Assembly: GCA_025769875.1 (NCBI GenBank)
Contig: JAGFNK010000006.1
Location: forward strand, 293,254-357,253
Direction: 5' to 3'
DNA from: Russula earlei
Taxonomy: Eukaryota; Basidiomycota; Agaricomycetes; Russulales; Russulaceae
Length of the DNA: 64,000 nt
Shown here: positions 34,767 through 46,829 of the stretch, piece after piece
How the letters are laid out: each line of letters begins with the position of its first letter
Numbering within the stretch: position 1 is the stretch's first letter
The notes under the pieces: model-generated
Told to the model about the DNA's origin: nothing
The model's database searches: none
What the model saw: the letters and a program-made list of their open reading frames with translations, nothing else
Position numbers and translations under genes: made by a program

Positions 34767-35016
34767 ATGCAGACCTGCTCATCAAAAAGCTCTGATTCCT
34801 CTGCAGGGGAAACCCAAGTAGAAACCAAGGCAAAATGGATGACTGAGGAGGAAGTTGCTTTCTTTAACTTCCTCTTGGAGTACAAGGATCAAATGACATC
34901 CAATGCTATGTTCAAGGATCATATCTTCAACAAGGTGGCCAGTCAAATTAGGCCCCTTCATAAGAAGGGTGGCTTCAAAACTGGGAGTTCATGCAAGACA
35001 AAGTGGCAAAGGGTAT
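34767..35016 (+). pseudogene. Harbinger Myb/SANT-like DNA-binding protein, fragment
   Basis: Harbinger elements carry a second gene whose Myb/SANT-like protein helps the transposase bind DNA and enter the nucleus. After an acceptor (CATGCAG) the reading is TCSSKSSDSS, then the domain WMTEEEVAFFNFLLEYKDQM, FKDHIFNKVASQI and GGFKTGSSCKTKWQR, followed by a donor (GTATGG). It is closely related to the copy at 54150-54370 on the minus strand. Downstream exons are missing. Confidence 0.75.
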
Positions 35017-35146
35017 GGTGTTTCCTCTTTTCACTATACCTCAATACTGACACCATTCCACTAGATGAAGACTGACAATGACCTTATTTTAATGATCAAG
35101 GGAAAGTGCAGCATACCTTGGGATGATGAGAGAGGAATGGACATAA

Positions 35147-36112
35147 TGTCATGAACCATTTCCCAGAGAGGGCCCTTGAAGGACCCTTCCTTATTAGAGG
35201 AAACCCAGCCTCTATGGTGCCACTCTGCTCACATGGACAAAAGGGGTGAGTAGAGGTGTCCACAATACATGCACACATTGTCGCGCAAGTGATTCTTGAC
35301 ACAATTGACATACAGCAAGCCCCACTTAATGGCAACCCCTTTTAGCAATAAAGAACAGTATTATAGCCTCTCTAAGGACCCCTTAGGACAACTCTAAATG
35401 CCCTACAAGAGACTCTAACAAGACACTAAAAGCCCTACAACGCATTATTAGACTAACTCTAATAACCATAGAACGAACTATAAAACACTACTAAGGACCT
35501 TAATACAAGTATTAGGGTTGACTCTAATGACCCTAATAGAACTATATAAGGGGCCTTATAAGCAACCCTATTTCCTGAACCAAACTACAAGTCCTCAAAT
35601 GACCGGCCCTAAACTAACTAACAGTAAATGGATCAGGTGCTTTGTACTGTGTACCAAGGCAGTGAACATGTGGACCATAAGGGCTCTTACTCATTGATAG
35701 GAGCCTTCTTACTCAGCAGCTTACTGAGCATGACTGAGCATGCTCAGTAAGCATACTCCAACTTCTTACTCATCTGTCAATTGTGCTTGATAACAAGGTT
35801 ATGACTTGTTCCCTATTTAGCAGTTCTCTTGTAGTATATAAGCACTCAATAAAGTAGTGGACAGTCAGTCAGATTGTCCATTTGTTTATGGCACTCTCTA
35901 TCCCTGGGATACTCCTTTAAGGACCATCCCCTTGTGATCACTCTGGCCTCTTCCCTGTGTAATTGCTCAACCCTACCAGTAACCATACCCCTTTGGTACT
36001 TGGTACTGCTTTGGACATTGCTTCTCACCCATGCTGTCTTGGACATCTATCGACTCGTCTTTGAACTTATCCCTTGCTCTTGAACTGGATTGTTCAATGG
36101 TGAGTCTTGACA
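35147..36112 (+). repeat. Solo LTR, family 1 (966 bp)
   Basis: Starts TGTCATGAACCATTT and ends GAGTCTTGACA. It is flanked by a perfect 5-bp duplication, CATAA. It has a TATA box (TATATAAG), a nearby AATAAA, and the family hairpins TTACTGAGCATG/CATGCTCAGTAA and GGACAGTC/GATTGTCC. No internal coding region adjoins it. Confidence 0.9.
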
Positions 36113-36241
36113 CATAACAGCAGAAAATTAGTGTTAGGATTCAGTTTGTGTCCCTGACCATTTGTTCACCTATGCTGCTTACTCATTTCTTCTTACTATT
36201 GCTTACTGATTCACTGACTGATACTTAGTGATATTGCTGAC

Positions 36242-36988
36242 ACCTCCATAAGGACACTTTAGGACGACTAGAAGTGCCCTATAATAGGCACTAACACAAT
36301 ACTAAAGACCCTACAACGTGTTATTAGACTGACTCTAATATAACTATAGAACAAACTATACAGCAATACTAAGGACCTTAATAGAAGTATTAGGGTCAAC
36401 TCTAAAGACCCTAATAGAACTATATAAGGGGCCTTATAGGCAACCAAATTCCCTGAACCAAACTACAAGTCCTCAAACGACTGGCCCTAAACTAACTAAC
36501 AGCAAATGAATCAGGTGCTTCGCACGTATACTAGGACAGTAAACAAGTGAACAATAAAGGCTCTTACTCATCAAGAGAAGCCTTCTTACTCAGCAGATTA
36601 CTGAGCATGACTGAGCATGCTCAGTAAGCGCACTCCAACCTCTTACTCATCACTCTATTGTGCTTGATAACAAGGTTATGACTTGTTCCCTATTTAGCAG
36701 TTCTCTTGTAGTATATAAGCACTCAATAAAGTAGTGGACAGTCGTCAGATTGTCCATTTGTTTATGGCACTCTCCATCCCTGGGATACTCCTTTAAGGAC
36801 CATCCCCTTGTGACTATTCTGGCTTCTTCTCTGTGTACCTGCTCAATCTTACCAGTAACCATACCTCTCTGGTATTTGTTACTGCTCTGGACTCTACTTC
36901 TTGCCCATGCCATCTTGGACATCTATTGACTTGTCTTCGAAGTAACCCCTCACTCTTGAACTGGATTGTTCAACAGTGAGTCTTGACA
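36242..36988 (+). repeat. LTR family 1, 5-prime truncated (about 747 bp)
   Basis: It begins inside the family consensus (AAGGACACTTTAGGACGACT) and runs to the normal end TCTTGACA. About 220 bp of the left end are missing. The large inverted repeat starts at the very next base. Confidence 0.8.
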
Positions 36989-38436
36989 GGCTGAGGCCAG
37001 GTGTGGTGATGAGGGGTGTGGTTGAGTCATGACATGAGGGGGAGACAATGCAAAGGAGAGGCTGGAGGGGGGATAGGGAGAGTGCTGGTGGGTGGTTGCT
37101 TGGGTGCTGATGGTGCTGCTGAACATGATTGTGGGTGGGATGATTAGAGAGATTGGATGGCAGATGTGAGGTAGCGGAGCGAGGGGGTGTGGGTGTAGAA
37201 AGGGAGAGGGAAGATGGTGGCAGGCTGGGAAATGGATGCATAGGTGGCATGCAGATCTCTGACTAACAGAATGAGAGACTAGTAAAAGGGGAGAAAAAGC
37301 ATACTGAAACATACAGTAGCAACACCGTCCAATGGCAACAAAGATGGTGGCATGGTATGGGGCTCTTCAGCAGTGCATCAGGACTTGTTGGTGCATGGTG
37401 AAGGTGAGGGCATTGAGGGCAAGGGCATGCAGTGGTTGATGGGGGTGAGGTGGTGTGCTGGCAGCAACAATGATGATGTGAGGACAAAGAGGAGATGGCA
37501 CAAAAGGAATATGCACATATGTACTCTTGTAAGTGATTTGCAGCAAACAAATGTGAATGCAAACACTGAGTGATTCAGTGGCACATATGTGTACACTTGT
37601 TTTTTTTGAGTTGCTTCCTTGCTGCCACACATCACTTGGACACTGTACATCGCTTCTCACACCCACCTCACCTTCACCTTTCCCATTCTCTTGCTCTTGA
37701 GGTCGAACATGCCATATATGAACATTGTCAAGTCCATTGTTCAGTGCGTTCTGCTTGTGGTCACTTTATGGGTGAGTTTTCTGTCTTTCAGTCACAATTC
37801 AGGACTGATTCACTTGCCTTTGCCTCCCTTGCATCTCAGCATGGCCTCGATGTCAACTCACCCACACAGCTATATGGCTGGCCACAAATCACTTACAAGA
37901 GTACATATGTGCATATTCCTTTCATGCCATCTCCTCTTTGTCCTTGCATCATCATCACCACCACCAGCATGCCACCTCACACCAATCAACTGCCACACAC
38001 CCTTGCCCTCAGTGCCCCTGCCTTCACCATGCACTGACAAGTCCTGATGCACCACCAAAGCACCCTGTACCATGCCACCATCTTCATTGCCATCAGACAG
38101 TGTTGCTACTGTATGTTTCAGTACGCTTTTTCTCCCCTTTTACTAGTCTCTCATTTTGTTAGTCAGAGATCTGCACACCGCCTATGCATCCATTTCCCAG
38201 CCTGCTGCTGTCTTCCCTCTCCCTTTCTACATCTACACCCCCTTGCTCCTCTACCTTGCATCTGCCATCCAATCTCTCCAATCATCCCACCCACAATCGC
38301 ATTCAGCAGCACCATCAGCACCCAAGCAACCACCCACCAGCACTCTCCCTATCCCCCCTCCAGCCTCTCCTTTGCATTGTCTCCCCCTCACATCATGACT
38401 TGACCACACCCCTTGTCACCACACCTGGCCTCAGCC
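36989..38436. repeat. Large inverted repeat, two arms of about 557 bp
   Basis: Arm 36989-37545 is the reverse complement of arm 37880-38436 at roughly 90 percent identity by eye, with a spacer of about 334 bp. The outer ends read GGCTGAGGCCAGG and CCTGGCCTCAGCC. The arms are pyrimidine-rich on one strand and hold mirrored open frames without domains, which are consequences of symmetry and composition. The left arm abuts an LTR end and no target duplication can be tested. It may be a foldback transposon or an inverted duplication made during replication repair. Confidence 0.8.
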
Positions 38437-39318
38437 ATCCTTCACAAATTGCCACATGCCACTACCACAGCTGCTGGAGACCATGACTCAATACCTTGTG
38501 TTGTCCAGCTTTGGTCCCCTTCTTATGTCTAGTATTCCTTTCATATGCCTGTCTTTTGTGCTTTTCCTGTCCCTTAGCATTAGTTCCCACCTGTATATGC
38601 TACCATCTTGAATAAAGTTGCCCTGTTGTCCTCTTATCATCTGTGTGAACCTGAGTGCAGTTGAATGAACAAACACATTCTCACATTCCTGCTAGGTGCT
38701 CCTCCCTGTTGAAGCAGATGGGCGCAGGTTATGATAAAAGCGATAAGATCCTTAAGATCTATCAAAAGATATTTCAGTATTGTGTAAGACAAGACTATAA
38801 TTCAGTAATACCTATCAAAAGATATCTACAACGCGTGATTAGATGCAAGAGATAAGATAGGAAACAGTAAGTACTCACTTCAGTATTGTGTAAGACAAGA
38901 CTGAAGTGATCTATTGAAATACCATGCTCTTAAGTACTCCAGAGTGTCTCTAAGTACACTGCAAGTAGCTACCATCAATAAGAAACAAAGATCATACAAG
39001 GATCAGTCATTATTAGCTACCGATTGTCATCAATTAACTTATCATTGTAAGTAACACAGATCTCAGCATATGAGCTGAGCTGGACTGCATGATCTGGCAC
39101 GTCATGTGCCTGAGCTAAACTGGTGATGCCCAGTCCATGTAACCAACACGTCAACGCATCTGAGCTGTGATTACATCACAACATCCCAGGGTAGTGGTAA
39201 CACACCAAATCAATGATAATCTCAACATCAATGTCAATATCCTGGACAACATCACTATTGTTCGCCTCTTACCAATGAGCACCTGCGCTATGCCCTACCT
39301 TTCACCCACTTGTATCGG
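38437..39318. other. Transposon-derived DNA, possible remnant of a Copia-type LTR
   Basis: A polyadenylation-like stretch (GAATAAAG near 38610) is followed by A/T-rich DNA. Around 38775-38905 the string TTCAGTATTGTGTAAGACAA occurs twice, recalling the repeated CAGTCTTTTACACACAAGAC of the Copia LTRs. No coding region or clean boundaries. Confidence 0.3.
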
Positions 39319-40146
39319 TGTTATGAACCAAGGCCAAGTCCTGGCCGAAGATTGTTCTATTTTACTCAAGAAAAACCTCTCTCACTTTGCATTGCCGACT
39401 CCCTTCCATTTTCTGGGCTATCCCTCCTGCGGTACAAGATATTGCTATTGCAAAGGCACTATAACACGACCAGGCACCAGTTTCCTAATCGGGTAATCAT
39501 CGCGTGGCAGCCACATGGCCACTCAGCCACCATGGACCCGAAACAGCGGCACAAACTCTTAGAAACTGTTGCATAAATCATCTGACGTCATCAAGGCTCC
39601 AATGACATCATGGCTGACTGAGTGACTCCACAGTGACCTCATAGGCTCACTAAGCGCTCCACAGTGACATCATAATGATGTCATCGCTCCACAATGATCA
39701 GTAATGCGCTCAGTAAGCCTGAAAGTTGACACAAGCAAGTTTATGCCTCTATAGTCCTATTGGATGGTACCAAAGAGTCTAGAATAGTCCCAGTGCTTTG
39801 TAATCGACCCTGTACACTGTATATAAGCCCCAATGAAGCATGGCAGTCGTCAGACTGTCCATTTGTGATACTCTCATCTTCCTGGGTACTCCCCTGTGAC
39901 CGCTCAGTCTAAAGATTCCCCTCGCTTCCAAGGTACTCTTCAACGACCGCCTTGTTTAAAGTCCCCTCGCTACACTGGCCTCCAGCCTTCGCCTTTGTCT
40001 CTTGCAACACCTACCAGTCCCCATCTGGTACCTCCTCGTCGTTTGGCTCGTCCTCTTGTTCAACCCGCCTTCGCCGCGTATCATCTGTTCCGACCCTTGC
40101 CCACCTGCTCCTGAGTCCACACGGATCAGCAGTACGTGTCTTGACA
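39319..40146 (+). repeat. Solo LTR, family 2 (828 bp)
   Basis: Starts TGTTATGAACCAAGG and ends GTGTCTTGACA. It is flanked by a perfect 5-bp duplication, ATCGG. It has TATATAAG near 39820 followed by the hairpin GGCAGTCGTCAGACTGTCC, which matches family 1 in place and sequence. CpG is better kept than in family 1. Confidence 0.9.
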
Positions 40147-40937
40147 ATCGGCTCTCTTTCATCCTCTCCTTACACCTTCCCTCACTACTCCATCCACATC
40201 ATTTCTCCTTTATCTCTTTCACCTCTTGCACCTCCACTGCCTCGCCTCCTCCATGTTCTCCCAACACCTTTCATCAACATCTCACCACCGCCTTAACAAA
40301 TCTCAAACCTCTTTCACCCTGCACACACACTTTAGGCCGGCTTTCACCAAACATCATGCCAAACGCATCGTCCTTCATTCCATGGCCTTGTTGCCCCATC
40401 CTCACCTCACAAACATTTTCTCAGGAGTTTTAGTGTGGTTTAGAGCATCAGGTATGGTACTCATGACTCCAAATACCTTTCATTACTTTACTACACCGCC
40501 CCTCATCCTTTCATACTACGATTGGCCTTTGGTAAAACCTGACTTCATACACATCTCCCCTCTCTGTCTCACTCCCGGTTCACACTCCCCCTCTCACTTC
40601 CCTAACTGTCCCCTTCTCCCCTTGATATGAATTTGTTTAAAATAGCATAGATTGTCGCTCATATTGACCAGTGGAATTCATCCCTCAGTCCTCCTCTTAC
40701 TCCATTCCAATCCATCTCAAGTCTCAGAAGAGAAAGGTTTGTCAGGGAATGACATTGCTACACCTCTTCTCTCCTCTGTTGATCATCACTGCTGTATCAT
40801 CCTGTCCCCTTCTGACTGCCCTCTATGTCTCTGGACCCCTTTCGTCTTCACCCCCAGTCTTGCTCAACTCCACCACCATTCATCTTCCATTTTCCTCTGA
40901 TCCCTCCCCTTTTACTCCTCTTTGACCCCTCTATAGC
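40147..40937. other. Spacer between two family 2 LTRs, no gene seen
   Basis: Pyrimidine-rich on the plus strand. Frames of 80-140 codons are rich in Ser/Pro/His/Leu and lack domains. Since the flanking LTRs each have their own target duplication and opposite orientation, this is not the inside of a retrotransposon. Confidence 0.45.
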
Positions 40938-41767
40938 TGTCAAGACATGTACTGCTGATCACTAAGGACTCAGGAGCAGGTGGGCAAGCGTCAGAACAGA
41001 TGATACACAGCGAAGGCGGCGTTGAACAGAAGGACGAGCCAAATGATGAGGAGGTACCAGATGGGGACTGGTAGATGTTGCAAGAGACAGAGGCGAAGGC
41101 TGGAGGCCAGTGTAGCGAGAGGGCTTTTAAACAAGGCGGTCGTTGAAGAGTACCTTGAGAGCAAGGGGAATCTTTAGACTGAGCGGTTGCAGGGGAGTAC
41201 CCAGGAAGATGAGAGTATCACAAATGGACAGTCTGATGACTGCCATGCTTCATTGGGGCTTATATACAGTGTACAGGGTCGATTACAAAGAACTGGAACT
41301 ATTCTAGACCCTCTGGTACCATCCAATAGGACTACAGGGGCATAAACTTGCTTGTGTCAAGTTTCAGGCTTACTGAGCGCATTACTGATCATTGTGGAGT
41401 GATGACATCATTATGATGTCACTGTGAAGCGCTTAGTGAACCTATGAGGTCACTGTGGAGTCACTCAGTCAGCCATGATGTCATTGGAGCCTTGATGACA
41501 TCAGATGAGTTATGCAACAGTTTCTAAGAGTTTGTGCTGCTGTTTTGGGTTCTTGGTGGCTGGGTGACCATGTGGCTGCCACGTGATGATTACCCGATTA
41601 GGAAACGGGTGCCTGGTCGTGTTATAGTGCCTTTGCAATAGTGATATCTTGTACTGCAGGAGGGGCAGCCCAGAAAATGGAAGGGAGTTGGCAATGCAAA
41701 GTGAGAGAGGTCTCTCTTGAGTAAAATAGGACAATCTTCGGCCAGGACCTGGCCTTGGTTTGTAACA
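40938..41767 (-). repeat. Solo LTR, family 2, inverted (830 bp)
   Basis: Reverse-complement relative of 39319-40146, with a perfect 5-bp target duplication ATAGC on both sides. Confidence 0.9.
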
Positions 41768-41943
41768 ATAGCACACCCCTTCCGCCTCTGGTCCATCCAC
41801 CCTCACTGCTCCCTCATAGCTATTGATTGGGCCTTCACATTTTTGCACATCCCTTCCTCCCCCTTTGCTTGCTCTCAGACAGAAGACAATCATTCTGGAT
41901 TGCTGTCCTGCCCCACAAACTCAGCGTGCCCTGAACTGGCTCA

Positions 41944-42455
41944 CTACACAATCTGGTTCTCCTTCCATGTCCTCCACACTTCCACTAAGGCCCTCTCAGT
42001 GGCCTTACTTTGGTAATCCTCCAGAAGGTTGGGATGTTCATCCTGGTAGTTGATGAGGTTGCTGGTGACATGGTCCACTAGGAGGCTGGCTGCACTTGTC
42101 AGCTTGTGGAAGTATGTGGGGTGGTTTGGTGTCATAGGAGTCAGGTTGATGGTAGTGATGATGGTGTCTCCTACTTTGGTTTCTCCTAGGTTGTCAACTG
42201 ACTGGAGAAAACCTTGGCTGATAGTGTTAACTAGGAGACAGCATATTTCAGCCCACTCCAATGTGTTCAGGGTTCTCAGGGTTTTTGGGGGCATGAAACC
42301 TTTCTGGATGATTTCAATGTAATCATGGGTGTATGAGAGTATACTGAGGGGATTGTTTACTTCAGCTGATGGTTTGTTTGTGCTAAGGTCTTCTCCAGTG
42401 GTGAAAATGTGGGCTCCAGTCTCATTTTTGACCAGGGTGCAGTGTTCCAAGCTAC
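41944..42455 (-). pseudogene. Orphan coding fragment of unknown family
   Basis: A minus-strand frame of about 170 codons reads like a real protein: KNETGAHIFTTGEDL, ILSYTHDYIEIIQKGFMPPK, LRTLNTLEWAEICCLLVNTI, and a helical end ATERALVEVWRTWKEN. Composition is balanced and regular helices are likely. Its N-terminal side is cut by the solo LTR that begins at 42456, and no continuation is seen beyond that LTR. I do not recognise the family; it may be a piece of a transposon protein or of a broken host gene. Confidence 0.45.
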
Positions 42456-43418
42456 TGTCGAGACTCACTGTTGAACAATCCAGTTCAAGAGTGAGGGGTT
42501 AGTTTGAAGACAAGTCAATAGACGTCCAAGATGGCATGGGCAAGAAGTAGAGTCCAGAGCAGTTACAAATACCAAAGAGGTATGGTTATTGGTAAGGTTG
42601 AGCAGGTATGCAGAGAAGAAGCCAGAATAGTCACAAGAGGATGGTCCTTAAAGGAGTATCCCAGGGATGGAGAGTGCCGTAAACAAATGGACAGTCTGAG
42701 GACTGTCCATTACTTTATTGAGCGCTTATATACTACAAGAGAACTGCTAAATAGGGAACAAGTCATAACCTTGTTATCAAGCACAATAGAGTGATGAGTA
42801 AGAAGTCGGAGTGCACTTACTGAGCATACTCAGTCATGCTCAGTAATCTGCTGAGTAAGGAGGCTTCTCTTGATAAGTAAGAGCTTTATTGTTCATGTGT
42901 TTACTGGCCTAGTACATGTGTGAAGCACCTGATTCATTTGCTGTTAGTTAGTTTAGGGCTGGTCATTTGAGGACTTGTAGTTTGGTTCAGGGAATATGGT
43001 TGCCTATAAGGCCCCTTATATAGTTCTATTAGGGTCTTTAGAGTCAACCCTAATACTTCTATTAAGGTCCTTAGTATTGCTGTATAGTTTGTTCTATAGT
43101 TATTAGAGTCAGTCTAATAACGCATTGTAGGGTCTTTAGTATTGTGTTAGTGCCTATTATAGGGCACTTCTAGTCGTCCTAAAGGGTCCTTAGGGAGGCT
43201 ATAATACTGTTCTTTATTGCTAAAAGGGTTGCCATTAAGTGGGGCTTGCTATATGTCAATTGTGCCAAGAATCGCTTGCGCGACAAAGCGCGCGCGATAT
43301 TGTGGACACCTCTACGCACCCCTTTTGTCCGTGTGAACAGGGTGATACCATAGAGGCTGGGTTTCCTCTCATAAGGAAGGGTCCTTCGAGGGCCCTCTCT
43401 TGGAAATGGTTCATGACA
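42456..43418 (-). repeat. Solo LTR, family 1, inverted (963 bp)
   Basis: Full-length inverted copy, flanked by GCTAC and GCTAG (4 of 5 match). It contains the TATA box and both family hairpins. Confidence 0.88.
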
Positions 43419-43742
43419 GCTAGATGTTCTGGCTATTGTAAGGTGAGTTGCAAGCTTGGGCGTGGACCCGGCCAATCTGGCAAACACTGACCAAGTGTCA
43501 CACACACTTGCCACAAGAGTCAAGTCAAGGTCAACAGTTGAACCATAGGCACGTGGCCCATCACTTTTCTCCCTCCATCATGCCACACACACAAATGCTT
43601 CTATCCCCCCCATCATTGGCCTTTGACATGCCTACCCTCTTCATCAATGCCTCTGGAGCCACTACTGCTCACACCCAATCACATGCTCACCTGCCGCTGC
43701 CCCACCAGGCAAAAAGCCCATGACACCTTAGCCCTGGCTGAC
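43419..43742. other. Spacer, no gene seen
   Basis: Short C-rich DNA between two solo LTRs, without domains. Confidence 0.4.
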
Positions 43743-44709
43743 TGTCATGAACCATTCTCTGGAGAGGGCCCTTGAGGGACCCTTCCTTATGAGAGGAAAC
43801 CCAGCCTCTATGGTGTCACCCTGTTCACATGAGCAAAAGGGGTGAGTAGAGGTGTCCACAATATTGCACATGCATTGTCACACAAGCAATTCTTGGCACA
43901 ATTGACATACAGCAAGCCCCACTTAATGGCAACCCTTTTAGCAATAAAGGACAGTATTAGGGCCTTCCTAAGGACCCTCTAGGACGACTCTAGGTGCTCT
44001 ACAATAAGCACTGACACAGTATCAAAGACCCTACAACATGTTATTAGACTAACTCTAATAACCATAGAACGAACTATAAGGCAATACTAAGGACCTTAGT
44101 AGAAGTATTAGGGTCGACTCTAAGGACCCTAATAGAACTATATAAGGGGCCTTATAAGAGAACACTATTCCCTAAAGCAAACTACAAGTCCTCAAATGAC
44201 CGGCCCTAAACTAACTAACAGAAAATGAATCAGGTGATTGCACGTGTACTAAAGCAGTTGAACACGTGGACAGTGAAGGCTCTTACTCATCAAGAGAAGC
44301 CTTCTTACTCAGCAGATTACTGAGCATGGACTGAGCATGATCAGTAAGCGCACACCGACTTCTTACTCATCACTCTATTGTGCTTGATAACAAGTTTATG
44401 ACTTGTTCCCTATTTAGCAGTTCTCTTATAGTATATAAGCACTCAATAAAGTAGCGGACAGTCCTCAGACTGTCCATTTGTTTTACAGCACTCTCTATCC
44501 ATGGGATACTCCTTTAAGGACCATCCCCTTGTGACCATTCTGGCCTCTTCCCTGCATACCTGCTCGACTCTACCAGTAACCATACCACTTTGGTATTTGT
44601 TACTGCTTTGGACTCTACTTCTTGCCCATGCCGTCTTGGACGTCTATTGACTCATCTTCAAGTTAACCCCTCGCTCTTGAACTGGATAGTTCAACAGTGA
44701 GTCTTGACA
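43743..44709 (+). repeat. Solo LTR, family 1 (967 bp)
   Basis: Flanked by a perfect 5-bp duplication, CTGAC. TATATAAG is near 44432, and the transcript-start hairpin GGACAGTCCTCAGACTGTCC at 44456-44475 is perfect. Confidence 0.92.
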
Positions 44710-45867
44710 CTGACCGCCCCTGCACGGCACCTCTGCCTCACCGACTAGTGCCTGCCTGTCACCACCTGTAACACCCATATACCCTTTTCCAGTATTTACC
44801 CACTCTCTCAGACCTGAACTTACCATACTTACTTCCTCCAAGACCCTCTCTACCATTCTTTCAAGCTTAGTTTCATGACACATGTCATCTCAACACCACA
44901 ATTTCCAAAAAACACATTCACTCATACCCGACTCCCATGTACATACTATATCTCATTAGGAATCATTTTGACCCCCTTTCACCTTAGGATAGCACAATGA
45001 TGCCTCACATCCAACAATATATAGAAAACCAAATGTTTCAGAATACCTTACTCCTTCCTTTAGCACAACCACCTCAGGCTATGCTCAATCCAGTATTATA
45101 CTGTCTTGCTCTGCCCCTGGCCATTCATGTATTTGAACCACCTTTGTCCTGAGGATGAGGGCAGCAATAACTACCAGGTGTAACACTCTTCCTTTTGTGT
45201 GACCTCTTCTGCTTCCTTCCCTCATCTTCCCTCCTATCCGATCACCTGACATGCACAGCTGCTCCTCACCAGGATGCTCTTGTTGTTCAAGCCAGGAACT
45301 CACCTCTCCCTTTGACACCCTGAGCATCAATCATCCCTGCTCCCCCAGCCTGACCAGTCACCATCATCGTGCCCTTGACCTTACCCACCTTGTCATCCTC
45401 ATTCACTGTCTCATAATATTGATCTCAGTCACCAACATTTCAGACACATTCGCCACCACCCCACTTCAGTATCTACCCACCACCTGCCATGCCTCTTAGT
45501 CTTGCCAACTGACTCAGTCTCACCGCCCACCCTCATTGGCCTCAGCCTCACCCTCCAATGCCTTAATGCTACATGCCACCACCCCCATCCCCATCTCACC
45601 AGCCATTGCCTCCCCTCCCTTGTCCTTGTCAGCCACAGCAGCTGCCCTCTAGAACATTCCTGTCTCACATCCTGCCACCCACTCAGTCTCAGTCTTGCCC
45701 ATCAATGTCTGAGCACTGCTCACTGCCTCAGGATCAGCTCCACCAGCCATGGCAACCACACCTTCCACCCTGTTTGCCATCTTGCCCTGAGCCACTTGTC
45801 ATCATTGCCCTTTCTTCATGCTCGTCCCTACCTTGCCACTTCCATCTTGTTCCCATACTTGAGTTGT
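44710..45867. other. Spacer of about 1.16 kb, no gene seen
   Basis: Pyrimidine-rich, with open frames of 80-130 codons that lack domains. The two flanking same-direction LTRs have different target duplications (CTGAC and GTTGT), so this is not an internal retrotransposon region. Confidence 0.45.
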
Positions 45868-46829
45868 TGTCATGAACCATTTCCTGGAGAGAGCCCTTGA
45901 AGGACCGTTCCTTATGAGAGGAAACCCAGTCTCTATGGTGTCACCCTGTTCACACGGACAAAAGGGGTGAGTAGAGGTGTCCACAATATCGCACACACAT
46001 TGTCACATGAGCAATTCTTGGCACAATTAACATACAGCAAGCCCCACTTAATGGCAACCCTTTTAGCAGTAAAGGACAATATTATAGCCTCCCTAAGGAC
46101 CCTTTAGGATGACTAGAAGTGCCCTATAATAGGCACTAACACAATACTAAAGACCCTGCAATGCGTTATTAGACTGACTCTAATAACTATAGAACAAACT
46201 TACAGCAATACTAAGGACCTTAATAGAAGTATTAGGGTTGACTCTAAAGACCCTAATAGAACTATATAAGGGGCCTTATAGGCAACCATATTCCCTGAAC
46301 CAAACTACAAGTCCTCAAATGACCAGCCCTAAACTAACTAACAGCAAATGAATCAGGTGCTTCGCACATGTACTAGGCCAGTAAACACATGAACAATAAA
46401 GCTCTTACTTATCAAGAGAAGCCTCCTTACTCAGCAGATTACTGAGCATGACTGAGCATGCTCAGTAAGTGCACTCCGACTTCTTACTCATCACTCTATT
46501 GTGCTTGATAACAAGGTTATGACTTGTTCCCTATTTAGCAGTTCTCTTGTAGTATATAAGCACTCAATAAAGTAATGGACAGTCCTCAGACTGTCCATTT
46601 GTTTACAGCACTCTCCATCCCTGGGATACTCCTTTAAGGACCATCCCCTTGTGACTATTCTGGCTTCTTCTCTGCATACCTGCTCAACCTTACCAGTAAC
46701 CATACCTCTTTGGTATTTGTTACTGCTCTAGACTCTACTTCTTGCCCATGCCGTCTTGGACATCTATCAACTCATCTTTGAACTGACCCCTTGCTCTTGA
46801 ACTGGATTGTTCAACAGTGAGTCTTGACA
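45868..46829 (+). repeat. Solo LTR, family 1 (962 bp)
   Basis: Flanked by a perfect 5-bp duplication, GTTGT. It has the TATA box and both hairpins. Confidence 0.92.

Larger units (their letters stand above)
34498..36241 (+). mobile_element. PIF/Harbinger element fragment, interrupted by a solo LTR
   Basis: The left terminus (GGCCTGTTTTACCAACCAAG) matches that of the Harbinger element at 50414, including the run of ACTTGA repeats. It is preceded by TAA, a fitting 3-bp target duplication. It holds part of the Myb/SANT gene, then a solo LTR (35147-36112), then about 130 bp of continuing sequence. There the trail ends at a truncated LTR. No right terminus is seen. Confidence 0.65.

Noticed and set aside
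37352..38403. Mirrored open frames on both strands of 37.0-38.4 kb
   Set aside because: They are the two arms of the large inverted repeat read twice; composition is Ser/Pro/His-rich without a domain.
39319..41767. Two family 2 LTRs as the ends of one retrotransposon
   Set aside because: They are in opposite orientation and each has its own different 5-bp duplication (ATCGG and ATAGC), so they are separate solo LTRs.
42531..42794. Open frame of about 87 codons repeated in several LTR copies (also 36650-36922, 46491-46703, 55114-55389)
   Set aside because: It runs antisense to the LTR across the TATA and hairpin region, has no domain, and is repeated only because the LTRs are copies. It carries breaks in other copies.
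43743..46829. Two same-direction family 1 LTRs as a short complete element
   Set aside because: Each has its own matched duplication (CTGAC, GTTGT) and the 1.16 kb between them has no primer site, polypurine tract or gene.
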